Shown here one piece after another: positions 36,601 to 48,600 of a stretch of DNA of 64,000 nt; within the stretch, counting starts at the first letter, position 1; every line of letters begins with the position of its first letter. A model generated the notes under the pieces. It searched no databases. It was not told the DNA's origin and was given only the letters and a program-made list of their open reading frames with translations. The stretch is taken from NCBI GenBank assembly GCA_037576195.1, contig CM075104.1:10050775-10114774 (forward strand), given 5' to 3'. The translations under genes were made by a program, and so were the position numbers. The DNA comes from Phytoseiulus persimilis. Its lineage: Eukaryota; Arthropoda; Arachnida; Mesostigmata; Phytoseiidae.

Positions 36601-39600
36601 CCAAGCTGACGGTGTCGTGGCTCTTTTTGCAACTTCAAGACAATCAGCTCTTTCTCTCAACTTTGAACCGTTCGCGCCTTTCTGATATTTCGACAGATCT
36701 TACGGATCGCTCCTTCGCGTAGCACGATGCCTGACCCAACTCCTAAAGCTCGGAACTCCCTTCCCTAGACAGTGAACACTTGCGACCGGAGCAGTCGACA
36801 TCGGTTCCAAAGAGCATCATGCTGCACGACGAGGAAATGGGTCGAAGGCCTCAGAATCGACTCTTTTCACGAACGAGCCGTATTAAAACTGAGTTCTGAA
36901 TAGGAATGTCAGCGAAGCTACTTCGTTACCGCACTCCGAGACGAAAATAAACGAGAAAATGAGTCGCATCCATGATCCCAAGGTGGGTTTCCAACCAAGC
37001 AGGAGTAAGATCAACTTTTTCGTTGAAATTCTCCGAACGTCGGGCGGAGTCGGATTTCTTTATATTCGACGGTTCTTGCCAGTAGATGCCTCGATTCTAT
37101 TGCCCACGAGGGCACCTGAGATTTGCTCCAAGGCCTCTGCTCGAATCGCCCTCTGGCAGACTACAGCATTGACCGCCCTCGGAATCCCCTCAGCCTCTGG
37201 CAAAATGGGATCGCTCCCCGGGCCCTCCCAAACATTTCGCGGTTCTCTTCCATCCACTACCCCTCCATGCACTCCCTCGAATGCCGCCTTTCTATACATA
37301 GTCGGCTTCGCCTAGGGAACATTCTAGGACTGCAGCGCCGACCCTTCCTCTCACTTCTTCCTGGATCAGGCCTCGGAGTCACCATCAGATCCAGCTTTGG
37401 ACCCCCTGGAAGGCTCCGATCGCTGCGCTTGGTACCCCTTCTTGGACTTAGATCCGGTCCCTGTTCCGGAAATCGACTTCCGCTTAGACCCCTCTCCGCG
37501 CTTTGCTTTAGATCTATTTCTTGACTTTCCTTCGGACCCCCTTCTTGACTTCAATTTCAGCTTGGATCTCTTCCTAGGCTTCGAATTGGACAAATTCTTG
37601 TTTTTTTTATCGTACTTCTTGTTGGATTCCCCGTTTGATCGGGCCATGGGCCTTTTCTTGAACTTCTCCCTGGCCCACATATTGCAATTAGACCTCAGCT
37701 TTGGCCTCTTCCTGAACTTATCCCTGGATATCTTGTGGGACTTCCCTTCGAGCTTTCGCTTGGACTTCCCCTTCGATTGGACTATGGGCGATCTCTTGGA
37801 CTTTCTTTTGGACCTTTTCTTGGATCTACCCCTGATGGCGGCTGTTTGATCTGCCGACAGCTGCCTTGCGCATGGTACTGCAATCAGAGAAATCAGGTCT
37901 TCGGCTTCCCTTGGAAAAAAAAAATTGTTTTTCGATGCTGCAAGGTATCACGGTCGGCCAAGTGAGTTCCTCGGCTTCTGTTGTATGTTCACCTTCGTTT
38001 TCGGCACCGTTAGGTACCCCAGTTGGCGGAGCCAGGTCTCCCTTCTTCCTTGGACCATAGTTTCCTTTCTCTGTGCCGCCAGGCGCAGCGGTCGTTGAAC
38101 TCAGATCCTCAGCTCTTGTTAGCTGTACTGGTTCTTTCTCGGTGACCTCCGGGCGGGAGCGATCCAGCCTTGAAGTCAAAGTCGAATTGATCGTTTCCAT
38201 CACTCCTGCAACAGCATCGGCGACCGTTTTGACGCCATCCATAACCATTTTCATGGCTCTCCTTATGGTCTCCATGAGAAGTTCCAACAGGTCCATGACT
38301 CTCTCTTCTGGAAAGTGGTTAACTTTAGCAACACGGTTCCATGGACCCCGCGGAGGACTCCTTCTGATTGGAGGGCAAGCTTCCAGGGTGAGAAGGGAAA
38401 TAGTCCGTTGATAGGAGTAGAGCGTTGTTCTTGGGACAGCCGTACCCTGTTCGGTTTGACAGGGAATAGCAGGAATAACTGTTTCGATGATTGCTGCGAG
38501 TTGATGGCAGGATAGTTTCTAAAAAGCCCGGAGGCAGGTTGGCAGACGCACTGTTTTTCATGACGCCGTCCAGACAGGAGTCCTGTCAATCGTTTCTTCG
38601 ACCGGTCCAGACTACTTCTACCGACGTAACTTCTGAATTTTGGGGAGGCTGGGCGTGTTCCGCTTGAGGTGTTGCCACAGTCTCACATTGTTTCTGAACG
38701 CTTTCGTTGTTTGCTCTGTTAGTATCGAAGCAAACTTGTGATCTTTCATGAACGAGCAAAGCAAAGGGCGCTCTCGGACTCATGAAATTGTAATTACGGA
38801 TTGTCTCAATTATCTTGTACAGAGCCTGGAAGTTCGGGCATGGATGATTTCACACATTCCATTTAGCCTCATAAGTTGATAGATGGATGAGTTTCAATGC
38901 CTGCATTCTCTAGCTCTCCCAGCTCCGAATCAGATGCCCCTGACTCCATGAGATTTTTCGTCAACGATTGGTCTTTCATATCCTGAAAACATCGATCCAC
39001 TCTTTGGCCAGGGGCGCAACTAGCTTTCCTTTTTAGGGGGAGGGCAAGGATTTGATGATGATGAACATCGTCGCGAGCTTCTCAGGACGCGATCAATATG
39101 TTTTTCAAACCTGTGCAGATTTTCCTGACAACATTGAATCTTTGCGGAACAGTTTCGTCCATCGAAGTGGAATTCAGTCCACCCTTCCCACTACTATCGA
39201 AGAGTTCCGGCAGGCCATGCCTCCCCCCCCCCCCCACTCCTGGGAACGCCACTGCCTTTGACCGAAATCAGCATTCGGCGCTAGGCATCGTCGTTCAATG
39301 GAAAACGATCCTAACTCGCTCTATTTTTGAATTTCCAGGTTGGACACGAGACAGCGTATATTGTTTCAAGTTCTTCAGTAACAAACACTCGTGGCGGAGA
39401 GCCGAAGAAGTCTGCCGTCGGTATGGGAGTCAACTGGCGCTCGTGCTGAATTACCACCAGAACAATTTCACGAAAGCTTTGGCCACTGATGGCTTGAAAG
39501 ACCAGCCCCAGAATGCGTATTGGCTCGGTCTAAAATCTGTCAAGGATCTCGCCACGAATACTTTGGAGTCATCTTCAGGATACTTCATTCCGAAGTATGT

Positions 39601-42600
39601 CGGCCACTGGTCCCTAGATCAACCACAACCTGAGAAGGGTCAATGCGTCCACGCTCAAGTTGGAGAACGGACGCAGGAATGGGGCTTGACATCTTGCGAG
39701 ACCATGCTGCCGTTCATATGCCAGGTTCCCGCCTGCCCTACTGGTGAGTCAAAACCTTTGCCATTGCTTCGAGCCCCGCATCCTTCCTGATTGCCCTCGA
39801 GAAATCCGTCAAGATTCTCTCGAGGTATAGAAACTTCCGTTACGCTCGCGGGCCGATCCAAATGAGTTTTTAGTCTTTGGTGGAGCTCCGTTTTTCAAGA
39901 GCTCGATAACTGCCCCGCTTCAAATTTAGCGGTTCGACATTTGACACAGATCCAGCCACAAGCCGGGAACTAGCGCGAAAGAGAAAATAAATTGCAGACT
40001 CAATCAATAAACATCTGAGCTCTTACGCCGATCAATTTTTAAGCAAGTGATCAACCAAGCGAGCGAGTGAGGAAGAACGACGTCTGGGGGAGAAGTGAAA
40101 ATGCGGAAACGAAGGGAAGCAACAGGGAAGAACAGAAAAAGGAAGGATCCCGGTTGTAGAAGCACGTTCGCGATCCCCTCGGCAGCAAATGTTTAGTCCC
40201 GAGTCAAGCTGATTCTGATTCCGTTTCTGCTCCGGATGGGCGATCTCGGATGGGCGATTATCTTTCTATCACTTGACTGCTTGCATATCCCACGCGGATC
40301 GAAGCTTGCTCGAAATCTTGCCCGCCATTCTCTGCGATAGTCCAGTCGACTTCAAATGAACATGGACAGGCGATCTCTCATTTCCTCAATTACGATAAGC
40401 AGATTTTTGCTGAGGAAATCCCTACGATGCAGCCTTCCTCGCACCCCGATCTCTCCCCGATGATCTAAAAGCTCTCCGAACTCCCGATTGATCATTCGAA
40501 CCAGGTTTGCGTGTCTTGAGAACCCTCTCGGAACCCTCAGATAGCCACTGCTAACGTTGTAGGAGCCGCAACCAAAACCCGTGGTGTTCGTGCTTTTTCT
40601 GCCCATTGTGTTGACATGAGACAAACACTTTTAGCCTCCACAATCTCCATCATCAATCAGTTCATTCTCGTTGGTACGTGATTCAATCGTGACGATGACC
40701 CGCTCTCGATTTCGATATAGGAGCGACGTGATGTCCGCAATGATCTTCGCTTCACCCCTGGCTCGTGGTTGATTGTCACTCAAATAATTATTCGGGATGC
40801 GACCGCGATATCCTTGCCGGGATCTCGATCAAGCCTCGCGTTACGCACCCGGCTCACGTCAAGGAGCTATTCCCATCCGGCTTTCACCCAGGGAATTAGG
40901 GTTAATGTCAGAAACACTTCGGTTCGCAGGCGAGATGAAAAGCAAAGGGAAATAACAATCGTCATCACCTTTGTCATTTTGTTTACCGAGAGAGACAAAT
41001 CGGTTTTGGTGCGATCTGAAAACTTCGTTCTGTGCGCAGGCGTCACACCGACATGTACAGCGGAACTCCGCCAGCGCCGCCGTGGAAGAAGCGCCGCCGC
41101 GCGCCGCTTGAATGGGACTTGTGGCAGGGTAACCGAATGAACAAATCTGTCTGAACACTTGAGAATCGCAGAAAAAACTACGGAAAGAAAAACGGTAGTT
41201 TCATGAATGTGGCCGCCATTACCAACGGCCCTTCCAGCAGAGTGTGCTGTTGCTTTTCGCCTACTCCCGCGGGTACACGCGGCGATGCCGACACTTTTGG
41301 AATTTTCTTGTGAAGCTGCTGCCGCCGCCTCTGCTGCAGATGGTCGGTGTCTTCCGTTCCGGAAATTCTATTTTCCCAACAGCAAAAGTGAGCAGTGCGT
41401 TTGTTGAAAGCGCCGCTGTCGACAAAACGATGCAGAATCGGCAGCCGACCGGCCGCTGCTCTCCCCCTCTATTAACTTGAATAGACGTAGCTTGCCGGTT
41501 CGGGCAAGCAGGCAGGGAGCTAGGCATCCAAACCGACGGGCGGCCAGACAGCCGACCCAGCAACAAACCAACAAGCCAGCCGATTAGCTGGATGGCGCGA
41601 TCGACCTTTGACCCTGGACCTCAGCGTGCTGCAGAAGCAGAAGAAAGCACAACTCTTCCTGTCCACATGAAGCCCACCCGCCTGTCCGGTGACTGACTGC
41701 GTGCCCGGCGTTACGTCTGCGCGTCCACACATCAGCCCGCCTGCTTGCTATCCCGCCCCGGTTCTCGCTTGTCGATCGCTTATGGGAACGAGTTGCTCGG
41801 GCCACAGATATCATCCCGCCTTCCTGTTCAATTCTCAATGAATTCATGAGCATGATTGGCCCTTCCATCGGACGGGAGGAAGAATTCGTTTTCAAGCGGC
41901 TCGGCTCAGGGAAACGGCGACTACAACGATACCTGTTACGGCGTATTGACAGACAGATTCGTTGTCTCGTTCAGCTCACAGATGGGTCCTGTTCGCTCAT
42001 AACCTCAACTTCAGATGTTTTCCATCTGCATATCTGCGCAGCGGAGGCCAGCTTCGTCATTCGGTTTCTTACCAGCAGGATTTGAGCCGTTGGAAAAAAA
42101 ACGGGATGTACCCTAACGAAGCCGCTTGGGAACCGCAAAACGAAGCCCCGTGAGCTGGACACCTTGAGGCGTCCGGAAACTTTTGAGAAGTCAGACCTTG
42201 CGATCTTCGGCTCATCCGCAAGAGCAAAGCGACAATCCATTTCTAGGTTTCCGAAAGTTTTGCTACCCGCGGTCCCTCGCAAGTTATGCGGTTGTTGCGA
42301 GTGACCGTTCAGGGTCTTCTTTGTCCTGGATTCTCCGGCTATACTCATTCATCACGGTGACAGAGGCCAGACCGCTAAGGACGACACCTTCGGAAAAAAA
42401 ACGATAGCATCAGAAATATGCGTTTGTCCGAAGGAGCTCATTACAAACGGTTCTAAAGAGGAGTCTGTTAACGTCGCGAAAGGCACAAAAGGAACCACAT
42501 TCGAGCCGTTAGGGACCGTTTGTGCCTTCAGAAGCTCTCAAGCAGAGCTTGGATCTTGGCCCAAGGTCGAGTCGCTCAATGCTCTGGTTCGGATGTTATG

Positions 42601-45600
42601 ACATGTTATCTCAAAAGTGGTTCACTCAACAACTGGTCTTATCGAGGCCTCGGATAGTGGTCTGCGCTTTCAGAGTCACGCTGGTTCTAACGGAATATTT
42701 TTGTTTTCTTCCCACAGGAACGTTCCTGTGCGCCAGTGGCAAATGCCTGAACAAGAAATGGCAATGCGACGGAGTGGACGATTGTGGTGACGGCTCCGAC
42801 GAAATGGATTGTCCTCGTGAGTATATCTGTGTAAAGTTCCATCTGCCCTAGTTCTCGAGAAATGATTTGCTCCGTTTCTGAAAAACGGAGCAAAGTGACA
42901 ATGGGGGATTTGTCAGAAAAATATTCCTCGCGAACGGTTTCCGTCTCAGAAATCCATTAACGAGGAGGAGGGATCGTCTCATTGCTGCTCATCGCCTTTT
43001 GCGAACTTACGCGAGTCGGCCGAGGATTGAACGAAATGAGTGGCTTCTCGTATCCGTCACTAGCGTTTAGATTATTATTAAGTTTTGGCTCGCCTATCCA
43101 TTTCTGCGCTGAGCGAAAACAGCAAGATCGCTCTTGTTTCTCAGACCAATGGATTGTGTCCGAGGAATGTTTGCACCGTTTGTTTGAACTGTGCTTAAGC
43201 GCCGCGACAGCTCTTGAGAGGCCTGACGGCTGAAACGTCGGAGTCCGAGTCAACAGAAGAGCGGAAGGAATTAAAACGCGAGACGAAGTTTGAAAATCAA
43301 TGTCCGTCGCGAGACGTTTCATCAAGTGCTAATGGCGTTGCTGCCGGCAATCGCTATCTCAGGACCATAGTTTTTTAACCGGTTCTTCCCGCCGGTTCGA
43401 GGGAAATCCTGAATCATTCGGATGGTGTGCGATAGTAACAACTCGGATGCTCGGGCGAACCCTCCCACCGCACGCTCTCCTCGTCACTTCTAACCGGCCT
43501 CCGAAGCATGGTCAGCAGGCAAAACCGGGGAAACGTGCATTTCAATCCCGAGCAGCCGGTTTGGCAACGAGTCCATCCGACCCTCCGAGCATGCGCAAGT
43601 TATCCCGCTCTTTAAGCGACGGTGCTGAAGAAGACGGCGACGAGAAGGCTCAATACTGTCAGAACAAGGCACAAAGCCCCGTGGCTAACGTCACGAAACA
43701 ATGGCGATGCTTATCTTCTCGGAAATCAACGAATAGTCTCCCAGGGTCGTGGCCGTCACCTCCGCATTTCTATACATAGCCCACATCGCGCGAATCCTCA
43801 GCCTTTATAGGCGCTCGTCGTTCATCGGACTCCTAAATTCTCGCGAATCGGGTTTCCCCTCCCTGAGAGTGTGTCGAGCACTCTGCCGTTGATGTGTTCG
43901 TTCTCGGGGAGTTTCGGAAACGGAATCCACGTTCGGAAAACCGTGCTGGAAGAAGACAGCGACGGCCACTCCTGATCCCTCGGATTTGGCTTGGAGCCAG
44001 AATTCAAAAGTTTCCGGTCGTCGACCGAGCGTTGCCCTCCGAAAGCGTTTATCCGTTGGCGTATTGCGAACATTCTCCTCGTCAAGAAACGTGTCGCTAC
44101 CGCTGTCTCTAGCCGCTGGATCACCGTTGAAATCACAGAGAATTAAGAGGAAGGGATTAAAGCGCCCCGGGCGACCGTTTTCTGGCAGTTCAGCGGACAC
44201 GGTAGAGCAAGGAAGATTCGGAATCCAGAGAAATCTTGGTCGAAATTTGAACATATAAGGGGGCACAGTGGAAGTCGGGGGTTGTGACAAAATGAGGCCA
44301 TCACGACGATCGGAGCTTTTTGCGATGATTGTTGTAACACGAGCTGGCCAACTGCATGAACGGCTGAGTAGACGTGCTGGCAAACAACCTTGAGGAGACA
44401 GTCATCGCAGGCGCTTCATTGTGAAGACGATACGTTAGAGTCGCTGCAAAGTCGCTTTGCATCGTTACCGAGTGGCGCACTAGTTGTTCGTGACGTTTTG
44501 CTGGGGGTTGGGAGGCCGTTCAGAATCCCAAGTCCTCTGACCGAAAGAACGAGAATCGAGTGTGAATCACCCGGAACCGCTTCATTAGTTCAAGATCCAA
44601 TGCGTCCAGAGTCTAGAGGAGGACAGTCGACCGAGCCATGCAGTGACGAATTATCGGAGTCGTCACCAGGAGCGGATCGCTGCTGGTCTTCCCAAAAGGA
44701 CCCTCGTTTCTCTCCACAACCGGTGACACCAAGCGATGTCGTCAAGTAGTGTTTCGTCACGAGAAGGCTTTGTTTCCTTGGCGTCTAAATAGAGGATTGT
44801 TAGTGCGGCAAAACGGGGGGCCTCAAAAAAAAAGGATTCTCATCGGAGGGAGAGAGGATGGCGAGGAAAAACGTGTACGGTCTGATAGCCGGTGGTCGTT
44901 GACCAAGACGCGAGAGGGAATGCAGACGATTACTTCTGTCGTGTTTTCATCGAGCTACCCCCCTTGTAAGCTTGTGGATTCGGATCCCGTGCACGGATTC
45001 CGTGCCAGTGTAGTTTCTAAGGACCGATCTGTCGAATAGCGGATGTATCCGGGAACTTCGCGGAAGGGAAATGGAACCTCCCTGCAGCACTTGAGCCCGC
45101 ACGGACTGCTGAAGATTCGACAGCGGCGCGGCGGTTGCGACAACGGTCGTCATTGAGGATAGACGCATAGCGGCTATGATAACGACGGTTGTCCATCCAT
45201 AAGAGCGCCATACTTTTCCATAAACTTTTTTTCGAGCTGTCCTCGTGCTTTTCCCTTTCGGGTGTCATTCGCTCGTTGTAGTGAGGTGATTCGCTACAAA
45301 TGAAACGTACCGAAACGAGGGACAAGGGCGTCAAGTGAAATTTTTATCCCTTCTGGTAACGGTGATACCATGTGTTCCATCGCATTCATCGCGATGGGTT
45401 CCCCTCGATGAAAGGCGCAGAAGACTCGGTGGCGGCTCACTTGAATCGGTTCTATGAGGCGCTCGTTTCGAATGATAGTAAAAAATAGAAGAAGACGAAG
45501 AGAAAAATCGGTTGCCGATTGAAGAATTGTCAATTTGGCGAATCGCAAAGATCTCCCTCGTTCGTGGTGAAAGTTCCTTATGACTCGATCGCTCTCACAC

Positions 45601-48600
45601 CGTCGTCCAAGAGAAGCGTTCTTGATTTCCTGAAAAAAGTCCCGACGAAACAGGACCGAAAATTCCGAGACGCGGAACCGAGAGAACTACGCTAATCTCG
45701 AGCGACAGTGAGCCCCGCAGTGAGGAAGAGAGGATGCACGGAAATCCTAACAGAGATCCCTCCTCGTTTCAGGTTTGTGTCACCACTACTTGAAGAGCTC
45801 GGGCGACTCGATCCAGTCTCCGAACTACCCGCAGAAGTATGACTCCAACATCGACTGCAAATGGACTCTTGAAGGACCCCTGGGTACTGGGATAGTGTTG
45901 CAGTTCTCAGATTTCGAAACGGAGGCGAACTTCGACGCTGTCCAAGTGTTGTCTGGAGGCCGAACCGAAAAGTCCAGCGTCTCGCTGGCGCAACTATCCG
46001 GCAAACAGAACATTTCTTCAAGGAGCTACATCACCGGCAGCAACCTGATGATCGTGAAGTTCAAATCCGACGCTGCCGCCGAGAAGAAAGGTTTCCGAGC
46101 TAGCTGGAAAACCGAGCCGCTGAAATGCGGCGGCGAACTGTTCGCCCACTCGTCCGCCCAAGTGTTGAACTCTCCCGGCTACCCGAACGCCTACCCCGGT
46201 GGCATCGAGTGTCTGTGGGTGATCACAGCACCCCACAACAAGCTCGTCTCGTTGGAGATCGTCGACCTGGACCTCGAAATCTCCGACTCGATCCTCCTCA
46301 GGGACGGAGCGACTCCGAGCGACACGTTGCTGGCGAAACTCGGCGGGAAGACATCTGAGAACCCGAAGTTCATCCTCTCCACCCAGAACCGCGTGTACAT
46401 CTACTTCAAGACGGATACAGCACACGCGTCCCGCAAAGGCTTCTCGATCCGATTCCGCGCCGGCTGCCAGGTGGACATGATCGCCGACCAAGGCACCATA
46501 AACTCGCCGGCGTTCGGAGTGGGTAAATACCCGTCGAATCAGAACTGCGCGTACCGAATCACGCGGCCGGGCGGAGGTCCGATTTCGCTGAAATTCGACA
46601 AATTCCTGGTAGCCAGCGACGACCACATCCAGGTGTACGACGGTCAGAACGCCAAGTCGGTCAAACTCCATGCCGGTCAGGGGTACTCGGGAGCGGCTCG
46701 GCCAACCCACACCTTGACAGCGACCTCCGGTTCTCTCTACGTCGTGTTTCAATCGAACTCGCTGAACACCGCCGCGGGATGGCAAGCGAGCTTTTCGTCG
46801 GACTGTCCACTGATGACGGTCGGTGAACGGGCTCTGGCTTCGAGCCGGGACACGACCTTCGGCGCCGAAGTTACCTACACGTGCCCCAGTGGAATGGAAT
46901 TCAGCACTGGACGCAAGAAGATCGTCGCTGAGTGCCTACCAGGCGGCAAGTGGTCAGTGGCACAAATTCCCTCTTGCCAAGAGATCTACTGCGGACCTGT
47001 TCCTCAGATCAGCAGCGGATTCGCCACGGACGCCACGAACGTAACATTCCGAGGACAGGCGGTGTACCAATGCTACGCCGGCTTCACGTTCCCCGGCGGG
47101 CTGCAGCAACAAGCGGTCAGGTAAGAAGTGGGTCAGCATTTTTCTTCTCCGATTGCGCGCCGCGCCGGCTTCGCTCCCTTGGTGAGCGTGGCATCTTTTT
47201 CTCGACGAACCGTCATTAACTTTTGGTAGAAAACTCACTCACTGACTGCTGGACCAACTGACGAACGGGCCGACAAGCGCTTTGTGGAAACGACAGCTCT
47301 TTTTCAGCTGGTCGTCGAACAGTCGTCAGATGGGCCGCCGAGAGAGTCCAGTCGGACGTCGGGCGGTGGAAAAATGATCGAGAGCCCATTTTGCTGATTA
47401 TAGAAAAAAAAATTTGGCTGCACACGATCAGCTCGATGAGAGACGATGTCCGACGCTTGATCTTCAGAACGGGGATGGAGAGAAAGCCATGATAGGAATC
47501 GAGCTGGGAACGATTTCCAGCCAGCAATGCTGCCGTTCACTCAGATCGGAATCGACAGTCCTTAGCTCCCTCCTCCCGACCGCGAGTTCTCGATTCATCA
47601 GGAAGAGACATTCTTGAGAGCTTCTCGAAGCTCCGGTGTCTGAGATGAAAGTGTTCCAGAGACATATCATCAAGTTTGCACTGTTCCAGATGTAACGAGT
47701 TTGGTAACTGGGATAACCTGCCGATCTGTATGGCATCGTCCTGCCCTCCGCTGCCGGAGGTTCCAAACGCTGTGGCAAAATACCTCAATGGAGCCGGAAG
47801 GAACTACGGAACCGTTGTTCGTTTCGACTGTGAGCCGGGATTCAGACGCTCAGGTAAGATGTAATGGATCGGATCGTGAATAATAAAGAGATAGAAGACG
47901 GAGGCGGGGAAGAAACAAAAGGAAAACGAATCTTAGCCCGTTCCTTTCGGATGGGCAACGTTCTTGGGTTCACAAGCAGCATCCCCAACTGCTCGAGAGC
48001 TCTCCTGGCAGACTGGCTGACAGGCTCAAGGCGCAAACGAAGGCGCAGAAAATCGGATATTATCTTTATATATCATGGATCACGATAACGTATTGGATAT
48101 GACATTGAGAGTAACGAAAAATAATGTATCATTGGATTCATCGTCGTTACACTTTTCTCATTCGCGTTCGTTTCTTCCAGGCTATCCGGTTGTCGTGTGC
48201 AAAAGCAACGGACTCTGGAGCGCCAACCCACCGAGCTGTCAGAAGGCTCAATGTCATACCTTGCCCAAAATCGAAAATGGAATGCTCGTGATGGAGAAGC
48301 AGGAGTACCTCTTCGGTGACAAAGTTAAGGTACAATGTAACAAGGGCTACAAGCTGGAAGGTCAGTCCACGATAACCTGTGGCGCGAACAAAACGTTCGA
48401 AGATGTCCCAACATGTGTCGATATTAACGAGTGCAGCTCTGCGACCGCCTGCGATTCTGCCTCCACCATGTGCATCAATACACCTGGAAGCTTCTTCTGC
48501 AAATGTGAGTTGCAGCAATTAGCTGGCTAGATTGCGTTTCCTTCATAGTGCGTTTCCCAGCTGGCCAACCCTTGTCTCATTTGATGAATCAGCTGGATGA

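Larger units (their letters stand above)
33812..39338 (+). other. uif intron 2 (5.5 kb), hosting a candidate antisense gene
   Basis: A GT-AG intron between the microexon and the lectin exon. Its only coding-like content is the minus-strand candidate at 37366-38783. Elsewhere I see no gene. Confidence 0.75.

Noticed and set aside
39098-39338. In-frame extension upstream of the lectin exon with a Met start
   Set aside because: It crosses a clear ATTTCCAG acceptor, includes a poly-C/poly-Pro stretch and has no signal peptide. The true N-terminus lies in exons 1 and 2.
37290-43781. Shared TTTCTATACATAG string at about 37290 and 43770
   Set aside because: Only about 13 bases match and the flanks differ. 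It is too short to call a repeat family.
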